DNA of 55,273 nucleotides. Source: Rudaea sp. Its GTDB lineage: Bacteria > Pseudomonadota > Gammaproteobacteria > Xanthomonadales > Rhodanobacteraceae. The position numbers were made by a program, and so were the translations under genes. Under the pieces are notes generated by a model. That model searched no databases, had not been told where the DNA came from, and saw only the letters and a list, made by a program, of their open reading frames with translations. Numbering within the stretch: position 1 is the stretch's first letter; each line of letters starts with the position of its first letter. The stretch lies in the NCBI GenBank assembly GCA_031291055.1, contig JARLJU010000276.1, positions 1 to 55,273 on the forward strand. Direction: 5' to 3'. Positions 34,761 to 44,189 of this stretch are shown piece by piece.

Positions 34761-36148
34761 GGTTTTGCCGCAGCCTCCGCGACAACAGTGATGTCGCGGG
34801 CGGTCAACTGGTGGTCCTGCGTATCCGTGGCGGTCAGCCGGTATTTGCCCGGACGCAGGAACAGTTCGCCTTGAGCTTCTCCATGGAAGGAAACAAAGCG
34901 GCTGGCAACCGGCGACTTCGGATCGATCACGTTGAGCACCGTGCGATCGGCCGCGACTGAATCGTCGCCTTCGTCCGCGTAGCGGGCTTCGATCAGGCAC
35001 GGAAACCTGCCGTTGCACAGATCCGACGCGACCGGATAAACCACGCGCAAGCCGTCGAGGGTCAGCCACGACGGCCGTGCGGACGCAGACGACTGCGGCG
35101 GAAAAAACACGCTCATGTCGTATTCGCCCGGTTTCAACGTCCAAGGCTTGCCGTCCGCCCCGATGAACACGAATGGATCGGCCGGATGTTGCGCTGCCAT
35201 CACTGCAAGGTAATACGGATGATCCTGATCGGGCCTGGCGTGCTGGATCAGCATGGTCTGCTCGATCGTCAGCGGATCGATGTCGGAGATCTTGCGGAAG
35301 AACTCACCCATGCTGCTGCCGCCAAGGTACTTGCCGCTCTTTTGCACGTGGGCGAAGCCGGCATCGACGACTAGGCGCGCATCGGGGTCTTTCTTGAATA
35401 CCTGCGAATAAAGGCTTTGCGCGCCGGCACGTTCACGTGCGTCGCCGACGCCGGCGTTTTCCACGTCGTAGGCGACGATGTGATAGCCCAGCTTGATCGC
35501 TGTGCGGACCATCTCGCCATACAGCGGCTCGTTGATGTAGAAACCGCTTTTGGGCGTCGGATAGCCGCGTTTCTGCAGATCGTGATCGGTGTCGTACAGG
35601 GTCTCGGCGGCGAAATAGTTGAAGCCCTCGGCGCGCAATTTCGCCAGCAGTTCGATCGTCAGCGTGCGTGTGATCGGCGCGCTGTGCGCTTCGTTGAAGA
35701 AGACCGCCTTGCGATCCTTCGCCATAGCCAGGATGACATCCCCGGCGGCTCGCGTGCTGTAACCGCCCGCCAGCGGTGACGGACCATCGTCCTTTTGCAC
35801 CGGCTGCGCAATCGAGAAACTGTTTCGTGCGCCGTTGTAGTCGGCGATGAAGGTCTGATACCAGCTCAGGTACTGGCCGAAGATCAACTGAAAGGCACGG
35901 TCGCGATTCGTGTCGTAGTAGAGCTGCATCTGTTCGTATTGGCCGAGCAGCCCCGGCCGCTTCTGCGCGTCGCGCATGATCTCGTCGGATTTGTCTGCGG
36001 CGGCCAGCTGCTGCGCACGCCATTGCTGCGGCGAAATTTCGCTGCTGCTGGGCGTCTTTTTTTCGTCGCTTGCGGCCAACGTGCAGGCCGAGGTGACGAG
36101 TGCCAGGATCATGACCAGGCAGATGGCGGTTCCGGTTCGATGCGACAT
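34757..36148 (-). CDS. Tiki/EreA-like lipoprotein of unknown role
   Basis: A 463-residue lipoprotein: signal peptide and lipobox LVTSAC with Cys22. The ATG at 36148 was chosen because it starts this signal. The central domain shows the EreA/ChaN/Tiki pattern: VFFNEAHSAPITRTLTIELLAKLRAEGFNYFAAETL, with the conserved Glu and His of the pattern, then KLGYHIVAYDVEN and LVVDAGFAHVQKSGKYLG. A beta-sandwich-like C-terminal part follows (RYRLTATDTQDHQLTARD). Family members include erythromycin esterase-like and haem-binding proteins, so enzyme activity is plausible but unassigned. It is translationally coupled to the deaminase gene within the kynurenine cluster. Confidence 0.72.
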   Translation of the reverse strand: MSHRTGTAICLVMILALVTSACTLAASDEKKTPSSSEISPQQWRAQQLAAADKSDEIMRDAQKRPGLLGQYEQMQLYYDTNRDRAFQLIFGQYLSWYQTFIADYNGARNSFSIAQPVQKDDGPSPLAGGYSTRAAGDVILAMAKDRKAVFFNEAHSAPITRTLTIELLAKLRAEGFNYFAAETLYDTDHDLQKRGYPTPKSGFYINEPLYGEMVRTAIKLGYHIVAYDVENAGVGDARERAGAQSLYSQVFKKDPDARLVVDAGFAHVQKSGKYLGGSSMGEFFRKISDIDPLTIEQTMLIQHARPDQDHPYYLAVMAAQHPADPFVFIGADGKPWTLKPGEYDMSVFFPPQSSASARPSWLTLDGLRVVYPVASDLCNGRFPCLIEARYADEGDDSVAADRTVLNVIDPKSPVASRFVSFHGEAQGELFLRPGKYRLTATDTQDHQLTARDITVVAEAAAKP

Positions 36149-36223
36149 TGCAGGTTCCTCAGAGATTGGCCGCAAGCAACTTGCCATGATCGGCTTCCCG
36201 CGGCGCTGCACTGGGTGCCGCAG

Positions 36224-36880
36224 TCACTGCTGCGCCTCGGCCAGCCTGTTCAGCGCGCGCTGGTAGCGCTCACCCAGCATGCTGCGCCCGGTCACGTCGA
36301 GGCCGAGGTCGCGGACGCGTCCATCGCGCAGGCCATACACCCAGCCATGCACGGCCAGTTCCTGGCCGCGATCCCATGCATCCTGGACCACCGTGGTCTG
36401 GCAGACGTTGAGTGCCTGCTCGATCACGTTCAGCTCGCACAGGCGCAACTCGCGCTGCGATTGCGTCGCAAGCGCGGACAGCATCGACGCATGTTTCTGC
36501 GCCACGTCGGCAACGTGGCGCAGCCAGTTGTCGACCAGGCCCAGGCGCACGCCGCTGAGCGCGGCCTGCACGCCACCGCACCCGTAATGTCCCACTACCA
36601 TGATGTGCTCGACCTTGAGCACATCGACCGCAAACTGCATTACCGAAAGACAGTTGAGGTCGGCGTGCACGACGACGTTCGCCACGTTGCGGTGAACGAA
36701 TATTTCACCCGGCGCCACATCGACGATCTGGTTTGCCGGCACGCGTGAATCGGAGCAGCCGATCCAGAGATATTTCGGCGCCTGCTGCTGCGACAGGTTG
36801 CGGAAGAATTCCGGATCCTGCTCGTGCACCCGGTCGGCCCAGACATGGTTGCGCTTCAGCAGGTCGTTCGGTGCGGCCAT
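36224..36880 (-). CDS. can: Beta-carbonic anhydrase
   Basis: A 218-residue zinc enzyme interconverting CO2 and bicarbonate. Zinc ligands are Cys42, Asp44, His98 and Cys101 (GCSDSRVPAN; VGHYGCGGVQ). It has the family length and the IFVHRNVANVV motif. It lies four bases downstream of the aldehyde dehydrogenase, so it is certainly part of the kynurenine transcript. The ACMSD step in the same cluster releases CO2, which may explain its presence. Confidence 0.95.
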   Translation of the reverse strand: MAAPNDLLKRNHVWADRVHEQDPEFFRNLSQQQAPKYLWIGCSDSRVPANQIVDVAPGEIFVHRNVANVVVHADLNCLSVMQFAVDVLKVEHIMVVGHYGCGGVQAALSGVRLGLVDNWLRHVADVAQKHASMLSALATQSQRELRLCELNVIEQALNVCQTTVVQDAWDRGQELAVHGWVYGLRDGRVRDLGLDVTGRSMLGERYQRALNRLAEAQQ

Positions 36881-36884
36881 CGAT

Positions 36885-38345
36885 TCAATCCAGTTGTATG
36901 CAGATGTTCTTGGGTTCGGTGAAAAAGCGCATTGCCTCGATGCCGCCCTCGCGACCGACGCCGGAGTTCCTTACGCCGCCGAACGGGGTGCGCAGGTCGC
37001 GCCGCATCCAGCAGTTGATCCAGACGATACCCGATTCCAGCCGCGCGGCAACTCGGTGCGCGCGTGCAAGCCCCGTTGTCCATATCGACGCGGCAAGGCC
37101 GTATTCCGTCGCATTCGCCAGCGCGACGGCGTCGTCGTCGTCGTCGAACGGCGTCAGCGTGACCACGGGCCCGAAGATTTCTTCCTGGTTGGTGCGGCAG
37201 CGCACGTCGAGTCCTTCGATGACGGTCGGGGCGATGAACCAGCCGCCGGCGCAGCGGCCGTCAAGCTTCACCGCGTTGCCGCCACAAAGCACCTTGCCGC
37301 CTTCGTCGCGGGCCAGGGCGATATGACCCATGACTTTGTCGAAATGCGCCCCCGAGACCACGGCGCCGATATCGCAACCGGATTCCTGCGGATCGTCCAC
37401 GCGCAGCGCCTGGACTTTCTCCACAAACGCGGCCTTGAATTTCTCGTAGATCGGCCGCTGGATCAGCAGGCGCGAACCGCACAGGCAGATCTGGCCCTGG
37501 TTGGAAAACGCGGACCGCACGATCGTCGCCCAGTTCGCTGCGGTCGCGTCCCAGTCCGCATAAACGAGGGTCGGGTTCTTGCCGCCCATTTCCAGCGACA
37601 GCTTCCTGAACTTCGGCGCCGCCACCGCGGCAATCGCGGCACCCGTGCGCGTGGATCCGGTGAACGATATCGCCTTGATCCCGGGATGACCGGTCAGTGC
37701 CTGGCCGGCATCCGGGCCTCTGCCATGGACGATATTGAGCACGCCCGGCGGCAGGCCGGCATCGATGCAGGCGCGGGCAAACAGCCAGGCGGTGAACGGC
37801 GTTATTTCCGACGGTTTTGCGACGACGACGTTGCCTGCGGCAAGCGCGGGTGCGATTTTCCAGGTGAACAGATACAGCGGCAGGTTCCACGGCGAAATGC
37901 AGGCGACCACGCCGAGCGGCTGACGCAAGGTATAATTGATGGCCTCGTTGCCCATCGCGTGGGATTCACTGCTGAATTGCGTCGCAGCCGCGGCAAAGAA
38001 GCGCAGATTGGCGATCGCGCGCGGGATGTCCAGGCTGCGCGCGAGCGCCAGTGGCTTGCCGCTGTCGCGCGACTCGGCGGTGACGAATTCGTCAAGGCGT
38101 GCCTCGATCAGATCCGCGATGCGGTCGAGCAAGCGCGCGCGGTCGCCGGCCGGCATCGTCGCCCAGGCAGGAAATGCGCGCCGCGCCGCGGTCGCAGCGG
38201 CGTCGATATCGGCAGCGTCCGAATCCGGACATTGCGCATACACCTGACCGGTCGCGGGCTCGAATATGTCGAGGTAGCGGCCATTGCGCGGCGCGCACAG
38301 GCGGCCGTCAACGTAATTGGCCAGCAGAATGGAATTTGCACCCAT
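36885..38345 (-). CDS. nbaE: 2-aminomuconic semialdehyde dehydrogenase
   Basis: A 486-residue NAD-dependent aldehyde dehydrogenase. Catalytic Cys287 (NQGQICLCGSR), general base Glu252 (LEMGGKNP) and Asn154 (SPWNLPLY) are present. FTGSTRTG binds NAD. The sequence type (hydroxymuconic semialdehyde dehydrogenase-like) and position between HaaO/ACMSD genes and the SDR point to oxidation of 2-aminomuconate semialdehyde. It is one of the first structural genes of the transcript. Confidence 0.93.
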   Translation of the reverse strand: MGANSILLANYVDGRLCAPRNGRYLDIFEPATGQVYAQCPDSDAADIDAAATAARRAFPAWATMPAGDRARLLDRIADLIEARLDEFVTAESRDSGKPLALARSLDIPRAIANLRFFAAAATQFSSESHAMGNEAINYTLRQPLGVVACISPWNLPLYLFTWKIAPALAAGNVVVAKPSEITPFTAWLFARACIDAGLPPGVLNIVHGRGPDAGQALTGHPGIKAISFTGSTRTGAAIAAVAAPKFRKLSLEMGGKNPTLVYADWDATAANWATIVRSAFSNQGQICLCGSRLLIQRPIYEKFKAAFVEKVQALRVDDPQESGCDIGAVVSGAHFDKVMGHIALARDEGGKVLCGGNAVKLDGRCAGGWFIAPTVIEGLDVRCRTNQEEIFGPVVTLTPFDDDDDAVALANATEYGLAASIWTTGLARAHRVAARLESGIVWINCWMRRDLRTPFGGVRNSGVGREGGIEAMRFFTEPKNICIQLD

Positions 38346-38405
38346 GGGTGCAAGCTTAGCGCGATTTGACGATTTTCCCTCTCTCCAGCGGAGCGAGGCG
38401 ACAGT

Positions 38406-39191
38406 TCACAGCGACAAAGTGCGCCCGCCATCGACCGGTACATTGATGCCGTTGACATAGCTTGCGGCTGGCGACGCCAGGAATGCGATCACGGCGCCAG
38501 TCTCGCCTGCTTCGGCGAAGCGCCCGACCGGCGTGGTCGCGAGCATGCTCTTGGCGACGTCGTCCTCGCTCTGCCCGGTGGCCTTGGCACGGTCGGCGAG
38601 GATCTGCGCCAGGCGTTGCGTTTTGGTGTAGCCGGGAAGTACGTTGTTGACCGTGATGCCGAACGGACCCAGTTCGGTTGCGAGGGTTTTTGCCCAACTG
38701 GCGACGGCACCGCGGATCGTGTTGGACACGCCCAGGTTCCTGATCGGCTCCTTGACCGAAGTCGAGATCACGTTGATCACGCGGCCGTAGCCAGAACCTT
38801 TCATGCCGGGCAACACCGCCTGCAGCACGACGTGGTTTGCGATCAGGTGCTGATTGAAGGCGGCAAGGAATTCTTCCACTTTTGCACTTTGTGCCGGACC
38901 ACCCGGCGGTCCGCCGGTGTTGTTGATCAGGATCTGCACGGGGTGCGCGTTCGCTGCGGCCTCGACCTTGGCGCGCAGGCTGGCATGGTCGCCCATGTCG
39001 ACGGCGATGCTGGCGTGCGTTTGCCCGCCGGTTTTCGGCAAGTCCGCAAGTGCTGCGGCGAGTGCGTCGCGCGCGCGCGCGAGCAGGGTCACATCGGCCC
39101 CGAGCGCGGCCAGTTCGATCGCGGCGGCGCGACCGATGCCTTGCGAACCGCCGCAGACAAGTGCGTGCTTGCCAGTGAGATCCAGGTTCAT
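38406..39191 (-). CDS. SDR-family protein without catalytic Tyr
   Basis: A 261-residue short-chain dehydrogenase-like protein. The cofactor loop is GGSQGIGRA and NNTGGPPGG follows at the NAG position. The expected Tyr-x-x-x-Lys is replaced: the segment reads STSVKEPIRNLGVSNTIRGAVASWAKTLA, with Asn and Arg where Tyr and Lys would be. This is a known SDR subfamily pattern, so the protein may use other residues or bind rather than reduce. It overlaps the upstream small gene by one base (TGATG). Its role in kynurenine breakdown is unknown. Confidence 0.85.
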   Translation of the reverse strand: MNLDLTGKHALVCGGSQGIGRAAAIELAALGADVTLLARARDALAAALADLPKTGGQTHASIAVDMGDHASLRAKVEAAANAHPVQILINNTGGPPGGPAQSAKVEEFLAAFNQHLIANHVVLQAVLPGMKGSGYGRVINVISTSVKEPIRNLGVSNTIRGAVASWAKTLATELGPFGITVNNVLPGYTKTQRLAQILADRAKATGQSEDDVAKSMLATTPVGRFAEAGETGAVIAFLASPAASYVNGINVPVDGGRTLSL

Positions 39192-39499
39192 CAGCTGTGT
39201 CCGGACAGGAGTTTTTCGGTCATCTGCGGCAGCAGTTCGTCATCGTTCATGCCTTGCGGCGGTTCCAGCGAATCGAAATCGAAGCCGAGCAGGGCGGCAT
39301 CTTCGGCATCGAGGCCGTCGAACGTGCGGAACTCGGCGTCCAGCAGGGCCATGCGCGCAGCATCCTCGTCGTCGTAGCGCAGGGTTTCGCCGCGTGCGCC
39401 GAACACTTCCGCCACCCCCGAATCCAGGATGCGCAGACGCGCCCAGACCAGCGTGGCGCCGGTTGACGCAATCCACCATTGGTCCCGCTCGTCGCTCAT
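39191..39499 (-). CDS. Small acidic hypothetical protein, first gene of cluster
   Basis: A 102-residue acidic soluble protein (MSDERDQWWIASTGATLVWARLRILDSG...). The middle (DDEDAARMALLDAEFRTFDGLDAEDAALLGFD) is dominated by Asp, Glu, Ala and Leu. No motif is recognised. The stop overlaps the SDR start by one base, so it is translationally coupled and appears to be the first gene of the long kynurenine transcript. The ATG 39499 was chosen because the longer frame (39652) begins with unrelated basic sequence. Confidence 0.7.
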   Translation of the reverse strand: MSDERDQWWIASTGATLVWARLRILDSGVAEVFGARGETLRYDDEDAARMALLDAEFRTFDGLDAEDAALLGFDFDSLEPPQGMNDDELLPQMTEKLLSGHS

Positions 39500-39667
39500 C
39501 GATCGAACCGCTGCCGTGATGATTTTCTCTGCCAGTATGCCCCATCGCGCAGGCGAATTCGCGTGGCGCCTCGCGTCGGTGAGCATGAAGCTTGTCGCCG
39601 CGCGGGTTTGGCAGGCACACTGCCGCTGCCCATCCGGGCAGCGGCCCCGCATCGACTGTTCCGAGGG

Positions 39668-42079
39668 TCAGAAATCGCGCGTGACGCGCACTCCGACGGT
39701 CCTGGGCTGGACCGGAACGATATACGTCTGCACCCCGCAAACGTCGATCGCACACTCCGAGTAGCGGGCCAGCTGGCCGCGATTGTCAAAAACGTTCTTG
39801 ATGTAGAAATCCACGCTCCAGAGGCCCTTCTTGGCGCCGGTCGACAGGTCGACGGTGCCGTAGCCGGGCAGGTCGCCCTGAATCTGGTTTTCCACGATGC
39901 GCAAGTCCGAGGTGCGGCGCCCTTCGAAAAAGGCTGCGCCTTGCGCGTAGGCGTCGTAACCATGGAAGTCGAAGCTGTAGCGCGCGGTAAGATTGCCTTT
40001 CACTTTCGGCGTGATCGGCAGCTGCGTGCCTTTGGGCGCCTGCGGATCGGCGCAATCGGTGACCGGGTTGTCGTTGGCATCGGTGAAGCCGCAGTAATTT
40101 GCGGTCAGCTCGGAGTGATACAGCGAAATGCCGGCCGACAGCATCAGGTTGTAGGTCGCGGCCCAGCCGATGTTGGATTCGAACCCGTTGATTTGCGCCT
40201 GGTTGGCGTTCTTGATTTCGGTCAGGCCGTTTTGCCCGAGAATGGAGAACTGGAAGTCTTTCCAGTCTTCGCGGAATACGGCTCCATTCCAGAGCAGATG
40301 GTGATCCAGCCATTCGGTCTTCCAGCCGAATTCGTAGTTGGTGAGGAAGTCGGCCTTGTAGGGCGGAAGCGTGCCGCGACGATTGATGCCGCCTGGCCGG
40401 AAACCTTCCGACCAGGTGGCGTAGATCATCTTGTCGGGATCGAATTTGTAGGTCAGGTTGGCGCGTGCGAGCGAACCGCTTTCCTTGGTGTCCTTGTCCA
40501 GATTCGTGCACGGTGCTCCTTCGAAGGCAGGCCCGAAACAGGCGGCTTCCCCGGTCGTGCTGCTGTAACCGGTGCCAAATCCGAAAAAGCCCTTGAGCCC
40601 GTCGTCGGTGCGGTAGTAGCGGCCGCCGAGCGTGGCGGTGAGCGTGTCGGTCAAGTCGTAGTTCATCTCGCCGAACAGGGCGGAGTCGTTGTCCTCGCGC
40701 AGCTGCTGGGTCAGCCACAGCGTATCCGGATGACCGGTAACGGACAGGTCCGAACCCAGATTGTCGATCAGGTATTGCTGGTTGATGTCGTGCGACTGGC
40801 GCTCGTCAAATGCGCCGACGAGGAAGCGGAAACGCTGCTCGCGCGGCGAGGACAGACGCAATTCATTGCTGGTCTTGCGGTATTTGTCGTTGCCAGTGAT
40901 GTGCTGCGCCGGATTGATCAGGTTGCCGTTGTTGTCATGGATGTAGCTGCCGTAGCCGTGCAGCGTGTCGTACCAGAAAGAATAGTCGCTGTAATCCTGG
41001 TCGTAGTGATCGTCGCGATTGAGGTGGGCGAAGGCGTACACCAGGTCGAAATTGCCGATTTTGCCCTGCACCGTGAGTGCCGATTGCACCCAATGGTCGT
41101 CGAAATCTTCCGGATAGAAGTGGGTGAGTTTCAGATCGCCCACACTGGGGTCGTAGGCATTGATGCCGTTGGCGTGCTGGCCTTGGCCGGCGAGGGTCGG
41201 CGTGATAGACCAGTCCTCGTTGAGATCCACCTTCAGCGCGGCGCGCGCGCCGCGCGTATCGGCAAAGTTGTAGTCGTTGCGTACTTCGTCAGCGTTGTTG
41301 GCGGTAATGCCCGATGTCGGATACGTGCGGGTGCCGAACACGTTGTCGATGAAACCCGCATCCTGCTTGCTCCAGCCGACCACGCGCAGGGCGGCGGCGG
41401 GCGACAGCGGCAGATTCACGTAGCCTTCGGTCACATAGCCGGTATTGCCGTGGTCGATCGTATCCAGTTCGGTACTGACGCTGGCTGAGAACGCGCTTGG
41501 GTCGGGCTTGTTGGTGATGATACGGATCGTGCCCGACTGCGAACTTGCACCATACAGGGTGCCCTGGGGGCCGGCGAGTGCTTCGATGCGTTCGACGTCG
41601 TAGATGTGCATGTCCAGGTTGCCCTGGATCGTGGTGATCGGTTCTTCGTCAAGATAGACGCCGACGCTCGGGAGCGGTCCGGAGTGGTTGCCGTTGCTGC
41701 CGCTGACAACGCCGCGCATGTATACCTGGCTGAAACCCAGGTACAGGTCCTGCATCGATACGCTGGGCAGCAGTTTCACGTAGTCGTTCAGATCAGCGAC
41801 GTTCATGTCCTTCAGTTTGTCGGCGCTGAGCACGTCGATGCTGATGGGCACGTCCTGGACATTCTCCACGCGTTTTTGCGCAGTGACGGTGATGGTGCCG
41901 AGCTCATGCGATTTGTTCTGGTCATCGGCCGCGGAGGTTTGCGCCGCAGGCGCGTCCTGTGCATCGGGCGTGGCGAAGGCCGGTGCGAAACAGGCCAGAT
42001 GGATTGCGGTGGCCAGTGGCAGGCGGGACACGGTGCAGCGACGCAAGTAACGCAACTTGTTGCCGATCGAGTTTTTCAT
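39668..42079 (-). CDS. TonB-dependent receptor
   Basis: An 803-residue outer-membrane receptor with a signal peptide (about 1-36). A TonB-box-like segment (LGTITVTAQKRVENVQDVPISIDV), the plug domain (about 60-180; GFSQVYMRGV, GPQGTLYGASSQSGTIRIITNKP) and a 22-strand barrel ending ...RTVGVRVTRDF follow. The terminal Phe is typical of outer-membrane barrels. The class is the large 'energy-dependent uptake of complex substrate' group of xanthomonads and sphingomonads. It pairs with the TPR-sulfotransferase upstream on the same strand; the substrate is unknown. Confidence 0.93.
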   Translation of the reverse strand: MKNSIGNKLRYLRRCTVSRLPLATAIHLACFAPAFATPDAQDAPAAQTSAADDQNKSHELGTITVTAQKRVENVQDVPISIDVLSADKLKDMNVADLNDYVKLLPSVSMQDLYLGFSQVYMRGVVSGSNGNHSGPLPSVGVYLDEEPITTIQGNLDMHIYDVERIEALAGPQGTLYGASSQSGTIRIITNKPDPSAFSASVSTELDTIDHGNTGYVTEGYVNLPLSPAAALRVVGWSKQDAGFIDNVFGTRTYPTSGITANNADEVRNDYNFADTRGARAALKVDLNEDWSITPTLAGQGQHANGINAYDPSVGDLKLTHFYPEDFDDHWVQSALTVQGKIGNFDLVYAFAHLNRDDHYDQDYSDYSFWYDTLHGYGSYIHDNNGNLINPAQHITGNDKYRKTSNELRLSSPREQRFRFLVGAFDERQSHDINQQYLIDNLGSDLSVTGHPDTLWLTQQLREDNDSALFGEMNYDLTDTLTATLGGRYYRTDDGLKGFFGFGTGYSSTTGEAACFGPAFEGAPCTNLDKDTKESGSLARANLTYKFDPDKMIYATWSEGFRPGGINRRGTLPPYKADFLTNYEFGWKTEWLDHHLLWNGAVFREDWKDFQFSILGQNGLTEIKNANQAQINGFESNIGWAATYNLMLSAGISLYHSELTANYCGFTDANDNPVTDCADPQAPKGTQLPITPKVKGNLTARYSFDFHGYDAYAQGAAFFEGRRTSDLRIVENQIQGDLPGYGTVDLSTGAKKGLWSVDFYIKNVFDNRGQLARYSECAIDVCGVQTYIVPVQPRTVGVRVTRDF

Positions 42080-42194
42080 GATTTGACTTCCCCAAGTCTG
42101 GTTTAACAAGGTCTGTTGGAACAGGGTTTGACCGCGCAACGGTCTTATTGGACGACTTTTTCCACATTTGAACTTTTTCGACGCAGGCGCTACC

Positions 42195-44189
42195 TCAGGC
42201 GCTCGTTTCTCCCAATGCGGTTTTCAGCGGGCCGAGCCACGGCTCGTAATGGCGCCAGTAATCCATCCCTTCCCGATAGATCGGCTGGCGTACCTGTTCA
42301 GAACTGGCGGTGCGCACCGGACGTTCGTTTTCGAAAAAACGCAGACAGGCTGCCTCGAACGGCAGGCCGCAATACTCGAGCAAGCGCCGCACCTCGTGTT
42401 CGGTGTTCTCGACCATTTCTTCGTAGATCACACGATGGATGCGGCCGGGTAGCACAGCGTCGAAATGTTCCATGAGCTGGACGTAGTCGCGGTAATATCT
42501 GCCAAGATCCCCGAGGCTGTAGCTGAAGTTCTGGCCGCGCGCAAAATGCTGCTTGAAGCCGGACAGGCAGCAGGCCAGCGGATGGCGGCGCGCGTCGATG
42601 ATCTTCGCGTTCGGCAGGGCAAGATGGATCAGGCCGATGTGGGCGAAGTTGTTCGGCATCTTGTCGATGAAAAGTGGCCGTCCCAGCTTGCGGTGGATGC
42701 GTGTGCGCTCGATGTACTGTTGCCCCAGCTCGCGCAACTCATCGCCATGCATGCGCGTCAGCGCCTCGTGATATGCGGCCGGCCGGCCGTCTGCGGCGGC
42801 GCGGCGCAAGGCCCGCGTCATCGAAATGATTTCGGGCAATTCCATCGTGCCTTCGACGGCCGAGTGGCTGGACAGGATCTGCTCGATCAGGGTGGAGCCG
42901 GAGCGCGGCAAGCCGACGATGAAAACAGGATCCGGAGCAGCGCAGCCCGACCCCGCACGCTCGCGGAAAAAACCGGCGGTGTAGATCTGCGGAATCCGGC
43001 GCAGACGCGCCGTGGTGTCGTCGGCATCGTAGGGAGACTTGCGCAACCTCAATGCATTGCCACTGGCGTAATGCCGGAACGACTGGGCGTAGTCGGCGCG
43101 ATCTTCCAGGGCCTTGCCGACGGCGAATTCCAGATGTAGGCGATGTTCGTCGCCGAGATCGCCGCGCTCAAGTGCACGCTGCATCGTGCCGAGCTGGACG
43201 TCGTCGAAACGAAACGTCTTCAGGTTGGCCAGGCTCCAGTAGGCTTCGCCAAAATCCGGGTCCAGCCCGATGCAGGTGCAGTAGGCAGCGATGGCGCGCT
43301 CCGGATGCCCGGCGGTCTTCAGCGCGTGACCGTAGCTGAGCCATACTTGCGCCTGCTGCGGATATTCGCGCAGAAGATCGGCATACAGGGCGATCGCCGG
43401 TTCGTAGTCGCCGGTGCGGCACAGGACCGCCGCTTTCAGATTGCGGTAGGCCGGATTGACCGGGTCGTTGCGCAGCAGCCGTTCCAGTTCGGCGATGGCC
43501 TGTGCGGGCTTGTTCACCCGGTGCAGCACGATCGCGTAATTGTGCCGTGCTTCGCGGAATCCCGGTGCGAGTTCCAGGCAGCGCTCAAGCAGGTGCTCGG
43601 CGTCTTCGCCGCGATCCAGGCGCACGGCAACCTCGGCGAGCATGCGGATTGCGGCGACATCGGTGGGCGCCTGCTTGAGATGGTCGCGCAGGCGTGCCTC
43701 AGCCTCGGGGATGCGGTTGGCCTGCAGAGCCGCGGCCGCAAGCATCAGCACGGGATCGTGCTGGGCATGCCCAACATGGGCGAGATAGGCGCTTTCGGCG
43801 CCTGCCCGATCTTTGCCGGCAAGGAGAAAATCACCAAGTTGCCGCCATGCCTGTGGCTGGGTCGGATCGAGGGCAAGGGAGCGACGCAACGAGGCGATCG
43901 CGGCGGCGCGATTGCCTGTCCGATGCAGGGTCAGGGCCAGGCGTGCGTGAGCCGAGGCCAAGTCCGGCCGATTGCGCGTCAATGCCTTCAGGATGCTGAC
44001 GGCTGCCGAGGTGTTTCCGGCCGCGTCGTTGGCTGCGGCCAGGGTCAGCAAGGCGAGGGGATGGTCCGGAGTGGCCTGGAGGATCCGCCTGGCGGCATCC
44101 GCAGCGAGCGCAGGATTACTGGCGAGCAGGCCTTGCGCATACGCGAGCGCGCTGTCGAGTGAGCCTGCGTCCACTACAGCGCCGATCAT
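42195..44189 (-). CDS. TPR-repeat sulfotransferase
   Basis: A 664-residue protein: about 10 TPR-like repeats (residues 1-370; e.g. HPLALLTLAAANDAAGN, DPTQPQAWRQLGDFLLAG) and then a sulfotransferase domain with the PAPS-binding loop PVFIVGLPRSGSTLIEQIL. Motifs FIDKMPNNFAHIGLI and IIDARRHPLACCLSGF complete the PAPS site. The ATG 44189 begins the repeats; the longer frame is GC-rich shadow. Such proteins often adjoin TonB receptor genes in this group of bacteria, perhaps modifying peptides or the receptor itself. Confidence 0.88.
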   Translation of the reverse strand: MIGAVVDAGSLDSALAYAQGLLASNPALAADAARRILQATPDHPLALLTLAAANDAAGNTSAAVSILKALTRNRPDLASAHARLALTLHRTGNRAAAIASLRRSLALDPTQPQAWRQLGDFLLAGKDRAGAESAYLAHVGHAQHDPVLMLAAAALQANRIPEAEARLRDHLKQAPTDVAAIRMLAEVAVRLDRGEDAEHLLERCLELAPGFREARHNYAIVLHRVNKPAQAIAELERLLRNDPVNPAYRNLKAAVLCRTGDYEPAIALYADLLREYPQQAQVWLSYGHALKTAGHPERAIAAYCTCIGLDPDFGEAYWSLANLKTFRFDDVQLGTMQRALERGDLGDEHRLHLEFAVGKALEDRADYAQSFRHYASGNALRLRKSPYDADDTTARLRRIPQIYTAGFFRERAGSGCAAPDPVFIVGLPRSGSTLIEQILSSHSAVEGTMELPEIISMTRALRRAAADGRPAAYHEALTRMHGDELRELGQQYIERTRIHRKLGRPLFIDKMPNNFAHIGLIHLALPNAKIIDARRHPLACCLSGFKQHFARGQNFSYSLGDLGRYYRDYVQLMEHFDAVLPGRIHRVIYEEMVENTEHEVRRLLEYCGLPFEAACLRFFENERPVRTASSEQVRQPIYREGMDYWRHYEPWLGPLKTALGETSA

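Noticed and set aside
39479..41488. Plus-strand open frame of 669 codons
   Set aside because: It is antisense to the TonB receptor, with a Val/Arg/Gly-rich composition and no domain; the receptor frame is clearly the real gene.
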